In this document: positions 1-2,510 of the stretch, in pieces
How positions within the stretch are numbered: position 1 is the first letter of the stretch
Layout: each line of letters starts with the position of its first letter
Origin: Planctomycetota bacterium
GTDB taxonomy: Bacteria > Planctomycetota > UBA8108
Length of the DNA stretch: 5,362 nucleotides
Direction of reading: 5' to 3'
Assembly (NCBI GenBank): GCA_002695115.1
Contig: NZOA01000047.1
Coordinates: 36,711 to 42,072, forward strand
Notes under the pieces: generated by a model
Seen by the model: only the letters and a program-made list of their open reading frames with translations
Told to the model about the DNA's origin: nothing
Databases searched by the model: none
Made by a program: the position numbers and the translations under genes

Positions 1-52
1 CGGCAATCGCAGGAGTCTTGCGGAGGTTCGCGGAACCCTGTTGCGGGGTCGG

Positions 53-172
53 CTACTTTTTACTCTTGGACTTCTTACCCCAGCGTTTTTCTTTTCCACG
101 GGCGGGCAGGGAGCCGTGATTAGCCTTTTTGCTGCGCCAGCCGATTTTTCCGTTACGCTTGCGGTGTGCCAT
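53..172 (-). CDS. Small, highly basic 39-residue protein of unknown function
   Basis: The product has 39 residues, of which 16 are Lys or Arg, two are His and only one is acidic (Glu28). It reads MAHRKRNGKIGWRSKKANHG at the N-terminus and ends in a Lys/Ser-rich tail. Trp12 and Trp31 are its only aromatic residues. There is no signal peptide or membrane segment, so a cytoplasmic nucleic-acid-binding or ribosome-associated role is a reasonable inference from charge alone; I cannot assign a family. The frame remains open upstream to an ATG at 239-241. I chose the ATG at 170-172 because an AGGAAG ribosome-binding site (178-183) sits five bases before it, and because the extra 23 residues are hydrophobic and unlike the basic body. 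The gene diverges from the hydrolase gene at 439. The motif-like GWRSKKANHG segment makes a chance frame less likely, but at this length the call stays moderate. Confidence 0.68.
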   Translation of the reverse strand: MAHRKRNGKIGWRSKKANHGSLPARGKEKRWGKKSKSKK

Positions 173-177
173 TGCTA

Positions 178-183
178 CTTCCT
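178..183 (-). promoter_or_regulatory. Ribosome-binding site of the small basic protein
   Basis: Read on the minus strand this is AGGAAG, five bases before the ATG at 170-172. It decides the start of the small protein in favour of the internal Met over the upstream in-frame ATG at 239-241. Confidence 0.6.
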
Positions 184-209
184 GTGCCACTCTGAATAAG
201 GACACGAGG

Positions 210-222
210 TTAACAGCGTTAA
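210..222. promoter_or_regulatory. 13-bp palindrome, possible operator
   Basis: TTAAC-AGC-GTTAA is a perfect 5-bp inverted repeat around a 3-base centre. It is AT-rich in a GC-rich region and lies about 38 bases upstream of the small protein's ATG on the minus strand. A repressor or activator site is possible. No second copy was seen elsewhere in the window, so this is only a candidate. Confidence 0.25.
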
Positions 223-274
223 TTCCCTGCCACAAGTACATTCTCTATTCCTGAACGCCCGATATACTTGACCT

Positions 275-324
275 TTGGAATTCGCGCGTGCTTGCGCGGG
301 AAGCTTGCTTGGAATTGACGCGTG
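275..324. repeat. Imperfect 16-bp direct repeat in the divergent intergenic region
   Basis: Copy 1 (275-290) and copy 2 (309-324) both read TTGGAATT followed by an 8-base CGCGTG-ending block. They match at 14 of 16 positions and start 34 bases apart. Placed between divergently transcribed genes, they could be paired binding sites for a regulator, or the trace of a small local duplication. No promoter is clearly attached to copy 1. Confidence 0.4.
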
Positions 325-336
325 ATCGTGCAGAAT
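309..336 (+). promoter_or_regulatory. Weak candidate promoter for the hydrolase-sirtuin pair
   Basis: TTGGAA (309-314; four of six matches to the -35 consensus) is followed after 16 bases by CAGAAT (331-336; four of six matches to the -10 consensus). The -35 box falls inside the second copy of the direct repeat, so a protein bound there would affect it. If used, it would leave a leader of roughly 95 bases before the ATG at 439. Support is by consensus matching only. Confidence 0.25.
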
Positions 337-438
337 TCCGGGCGAAAGCGGAGGCATCTCCATGGTTCTGCCCCCAGGGTCCTTCGCCGCGGCGAATCGG
401 TCGCGCCGGGGGACGGAACATCACGAAGCGGGACAATC

Positions 439-1290
439 ATGACGGAAGAATTTCGAGTTTCCGCGGTCCAGATGGATGTGCGCCTTGGCCGCAAGGCGGC
501 CAACCTCGAGAGCATGGATGCCTTCGCCCGCGTGGCGGTAGCCGATGGCGCCCAGCTGGTCGTTTTTCCTGAATGTTCTCTCTCGGGTTATTGTCTCGAT
601 TCCCGCGAGGAGGGATTTGAGCATGCGGAGTCTCTCGACGGCCCCGCCGTCGAGAGCATGACGAGGCTCTGCCGGGAGCTGGATATTCACACGGTCTTCG
701 GCCTGCTCGAGAGCGCTGGAGACAAGCTCTACAACGCCCTGGCGCTGGTGGGACCCGATGGGCTGCTCGGCAGCTACCGCAAGGCGCACCTGCCTCATCT
801 GGGCATCGACCATTTTGTGGATCCCGGCGATAACCTCTCCACGATCCACGAGACCCCGCTCTGCAGGCTGGGGATGAATATCTGTTACGACGGCGCCTTT
901 CCCGAGAGCGCCAGGCTTCTCGCCCTGGCGGGCGCCGAGCTGGTGGTCCTGCCGACGAACTGGCCGCCGGGGGCCGAAGAATTCGCCAGCTACGCGATCA
1001 ATACCCGGGCCATGGAGAACGCCATGTATTATCTCGCGGCCGACAGGGTTGGAGAGGAGCGGGGCTTTCGCTTCATCGGTCTGTCGCGTATCTGCGATGT
1101 GCACGGAAGAAACCTCGCGGAGGCCGATGGAGAGTCCGAGACCGTGCTGACGGCGACTATCGATCCCGCCCAGGCGCGGCGCAAGCGGATCGACAGGGTG
1201 CCGGGCAAGCACTGGATCGACCGGCTCGCGGATCGCCGGCCGGACCTCTACGGTCCGCTCAGCCGGGAGAATCCCGTCCCGGAGGAATGA
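439..1290 (+). CDS. Carbon-nitrogen hydrolase (nitrilase superfamily amidase)
   Basis: This is a 283-residue cytoplasmic hydrolase, the usual size for single-domain nitrilase-superfamily amidases, which cleave amide C-N bonds through a cysteine thioester. The triad is visible: Glu45 in VVFPECSLSGY, Lys115 in SYRKAHLP and Cys149 in GMNICYDGAFPE. Family features downstream are also intact: LVVLPTNWP, the RAMEN segment followed by AADRVGEE and FIGLSRI, and a C-terminal RRPDLY (266-271). Cysteine in an ICYD context, followed by FPE, fits amidases, omega-amidases and carbamoyl hydrolases better than true nitrilases. The substrate cannot be read from sequence. The frame is open upstream to an ATG at 322, but the ATG at 439 starts exactly where the family's first strand (EFRVSAVQMD) begins; the upstream extension is Arg-rich and unlike the family. 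The ribosome-binding site is weak (CGGGA, 429-433). The sirtuin gene follows 54 bases later on the same strand, suggesting an operon. Confidence 0.93.
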   Translation: MTEEFRVSAVQMDVRLGRKAANLESMDAFARVAVADGAQLVVFPECSLSGYCLDSREEGFEHAESLDGPAVESMTRLCRELDIHTVFGLLESAGDKLYNALALVGPDGLLGSYRKAHLPHLGIDHFVDPGDNLSTIHETPLCRLGMNICYDGAFPESARLLALAGAELVVLPTNWPPGAEEFASYAINTRAMENAMYYLAADRVGEERGFRFIGLSRICDVHGRNLAEADGESETVLTATIDPAQARRKRIDRVPGKHWIDRLADRRPDLYGPLSRENPVPEE

Positions 1291-1314
1291 GACTTCTGCA
1301 ACCCGGGCGTTGAT

Positions 1315-1344
1315 AAAGGAGCTTCAAGGCTTCAAACTTTCCAC
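1315..1344 (+). promoter_or_regulatory. Displaced ribosome-binding site with 8-bp tandem duplication before the sirtuin start
   Basis: A strong AAAGGAG (1315-1321) lies 23 bases before the sirtuin ATG at 1345, much further than the usual 5-9. The gap contains a tandem near-duplication: GCTTCAAG (1321-1328) then GCTTCAAA (1329-1336). No ATG, GTG or TTG in frame lies closer to the AAAGGAG. A weaker AAGG (1326-1329) is still 15 bases away. Translation may therefore be inefficient or coupled to the upstream hydrolase gene. Confidence 0.45.
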
Positions 1345-2100
1345 ATGAAGGATGCAGCCAGGAGAATTATCGATGCCATCGGAGAGGGTGGCAGGGTTAC
1401 GGTGATGACCGGAGCCGGGATCAGCGCCGAGAGCGGTGTCAGGACTTTTCGCGACAGTGGAGGATTGTGGGAGGACTATTCTCTCGAGGAGGTGGCCACC
1501 CCGGAAGCCTTCGCCACGAACCCGTCACTGGTTCACGAATTCTATAATACGAGGCGCGCCCACCTCGCTACAGTCCAGCCAAACGATGGGCATAGGGCGT
1601 TGGTGCGTCTCGAGCGTCTCTTCGGCGACCGCTTCACCCTCATCACCCAGAATGTCGATGATCTTCATGAGCGGGCCGGTTCCCGGCGGGTCCTTCACAT
1701 GCATGGAGAGATCTACAAGGCCAGGTGCGTCGAGTGTTCCGAGGTGGTCGAATGGATGGGAGACATCTCGTTCGATGATGGCTGCCGGTCCTGTTCGGGT
1801 TCGATGCGGCCTCACATCGTCTGGTTCGGCGAGGTTCCTTTCTTCATGGAGGAGGAAATTCCCGACATCTGCGATGGTTGCGCGGTGTTCTTCAGCATCG
1901 GGACCAGCGGGACGGTCTATCCGGCCGCGGGGCTGGCCTCGATGGTAAGCCTGGGCGGGGGACTCTGTGTCGAGATCAACCTCGAGACGACCCCGGGTTC
2001 CGGTATTTTCGAACTGCAGATCGAAGGCAAGGCGGGAGAGCGGTTACCGGCGCTCCTGGATGAGTTGGAAGCCCTTTTAAGACCTGAAGAGGCTGTTTGA
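1345..2100 (+). CDS. cobB: NAD-dependent protein deacylase, class III sirtuin (CobB/SIRT5-like)
   Basis: This is a 251-residue sirtuin, complete and close to the usual length of bacterial CobB. Sirtuins remove acyl groups from lysine, consuming NAD and releasing nicotinamide and O-acyl-ADP-ribose. The NAD-binding GAGISAESGVRTFR lies at 23-36, TQNVDDLH at 101-108 and the catalytic His120 in HMHGE. A structural zinc site is formed by Cys128, Cys131, Cys147 and Cys150 (C-x2-C, 15-residue gap, C-x2-C). RPHIVWFGE (155-163), the GTSGTVYPAAG loop (186-196) and EINLE near the C-terminus complete the fold. Tyr67 and Arg70 in EFYNTRR match the Tyr-x-x-Arg pair that in SIRT5 and E. coli CobB binds the carboxylate of succinyl- or malonyl-lysine, so acidic acyl groups are the likely substrates, possibly alongside acetyl. 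It follows the amidase gene by 54 bases, probably in one transcript. The start fits the family because about 20 residues precede the GAG motif, but its ribosome-binding site is unusually distant. Confidence 0.96.
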   Translation: MKDAARRIIDAIGEGGRVTVMTGAGISAESGVRTFRDSGGLWEDYSLEEVATPEAFATNPSLVHEFYNTRRAHLATVQPNDGHRALVRLERLFGDRFTLITQNVDDLHERAGSRRVLHMHGEIYKARCVECSEVVEWMGDISFDDGCRSCSGSMRPHIVWFGEVPFFMEEEIPDICDGCAVFFSIGTSGTVYPAAGLASMVSLGGGLCVEINLETTPGSGIFELQIEGKAGERLPALLDELEALLRPEEAV

Positions 2101-2170
2101 GGCCGGAGGGTGTCCTGTCAGTTTTTGTCGGAATTGGCGTTGTGATCTGTGGTCCGGGGCTTCGGATGAA

Positions 2171-2181
2171 TACAATACAAT
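2171..2181 (+). promoter_or_regulatory. Two overlapping -10-like TACAAT boxes upstream of the giant repeat gene
   Basis: TACAAT occurs at 2171-2176 and again at 2176-2181, each matching five of six -10 consensus positions in an otherwise GC-rich stretch. No convincing -35 hexamer lies 16-18 bases upstream; TTGTGA at 2140-2145 is too far. A promoter using an activator or an alternative sigma factor would fit. Transcription from here would give a leader of about 80 bases before the ATG at 2268. Confidence 0.35.
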
Positions 2182-2203
2182 GAAGCTTCCGGGTAGCGGC
2201 CTC

Positions 2204-2219
2204 GGTGTCCGTTGACACC
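2204..2219. promoter_or_regulatory. 6-bp inverted repeat with 4-base loop in the leader of the giant gene
   Basis: GGTGTC (2204-2209), loop CGTT, GACACC (2214-2219): a perfect 6-bp stem. It lies downstream of the TACAAT boxes and 48 bases before the start codon. No T-run follows, so it is not a typical intrinsic terminator. It may be an operator or an RNA hairpin in the leader. A TTGACA hexamer at 2212-2217 overlaps it but has no -10 box at a proper distance. Confidence 0.35.
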
Positions 2220-2258
2220 TGGAGCAATATACGCCGGGCTACCTGCCCGCACAGGACC

Positions 2259-2265
2259 AGGAAAG
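2259..2265 (+). promoter_or_regulatory. Ribosome-binding site of the giant repeat protein
   Basis: AGGAAAG (2259-2265), with its AGGA core five bases before the ATG at 2268, is well placed. It fixes the start just ahead of a basic MKRK and a hydrophobic segment, as expected for an exported or membrane-anchored protein. Confidence 0.6.
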
Positions 2266-2267
2266 AC

Positions 2268-2510
2268 ATGAAACGCAAAATACTGACAGGTTTGGTTCTC
2301 GCCGTCGCGATAGTGGGGATCATCACCTTCTTTCTGCTGAGGGATTCCGACAGCGAAGATTACATCCTCGACGGGGCTCGACAGCAGGAAGTCGCCGCCG
2401 GGAGCGAAGCCGAAACCTCCGGCTCGAAAGCCGGCGCGGAGGCCGGGACGAAGGTCCCGGGGCAGGAGGGCGAAGAGAAGGGGGAGGAGGAAGAGGAGGC
2501 GCCTGCTGAA
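2268..2510 (+). other. Signal anchor and acidic linker of the giant repeat protein
   Basis: Residues 1-4 are basic (MKRK), residues 5-24 form one hydrophobic helix ending in FFLLRDSD, and residues 41-81 are a disordered-looking linker rich in Glu, Gly and Ala with a run of five Glu at about 73-77. The layout suggests a type II (N-in) membrane anchor with a flexible spacer holding the repeat array away from the membrane. Confidence 0.7.

Noticed and set aside
25..37. GGTTC-GCG-GAACC stem downstream of the small gene, as a terminator or part of a tRNA T-arm
   Set aside because: The stem is only 5 bp with no T-run on the minus strand, so it is a poor terminator. The loop is three bases, not the seven of a T-loop, and no cloverleaf can be built around it.
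421..1212. A 263-codon open frame on the minus strand
   Set aside because: It is the antisense shadow of the carbon-nitrogen hydrolase, whose plus-strand triad and family motifs are unambiguous.
1287..1313. An eight-codon ATG frame (MRLLQPGR) overlapping the hydrolase stop as ATGA
   Set aside because: The GGAGG before it is only one base from the ATG, too close for normal initiation, and the peptide has no visible meaning. A role in translational coupling to the sirtuin cannot be excluded but is not supported.
1436..1948. A 170-codon plus-strand frame inside the sirtuin gene
   Set aside because: It is the shifted frame of the sirtuin. Its translation is Ser/Pro/Arg-rich with no motif, while the 1345 frame carries every sirtuin signature.
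2091..2126. Possible terminator after the sirtuin, because of the TTTTT at 2122-2126
   Set aside because: No stable stem of useful length ends just before the T-run; the best pairings around GGGTGTCC are short and imperfect.
2212..2231. TTGACA (2212-2217) with an AT-rich ATATA (2227-2231) as a promoter
   Set aside because: The spacer would be only about 10 bases, well below the 16-18 required. TTGACA here is better explained as part of the GGTGTC/GACACC inverted repeat.
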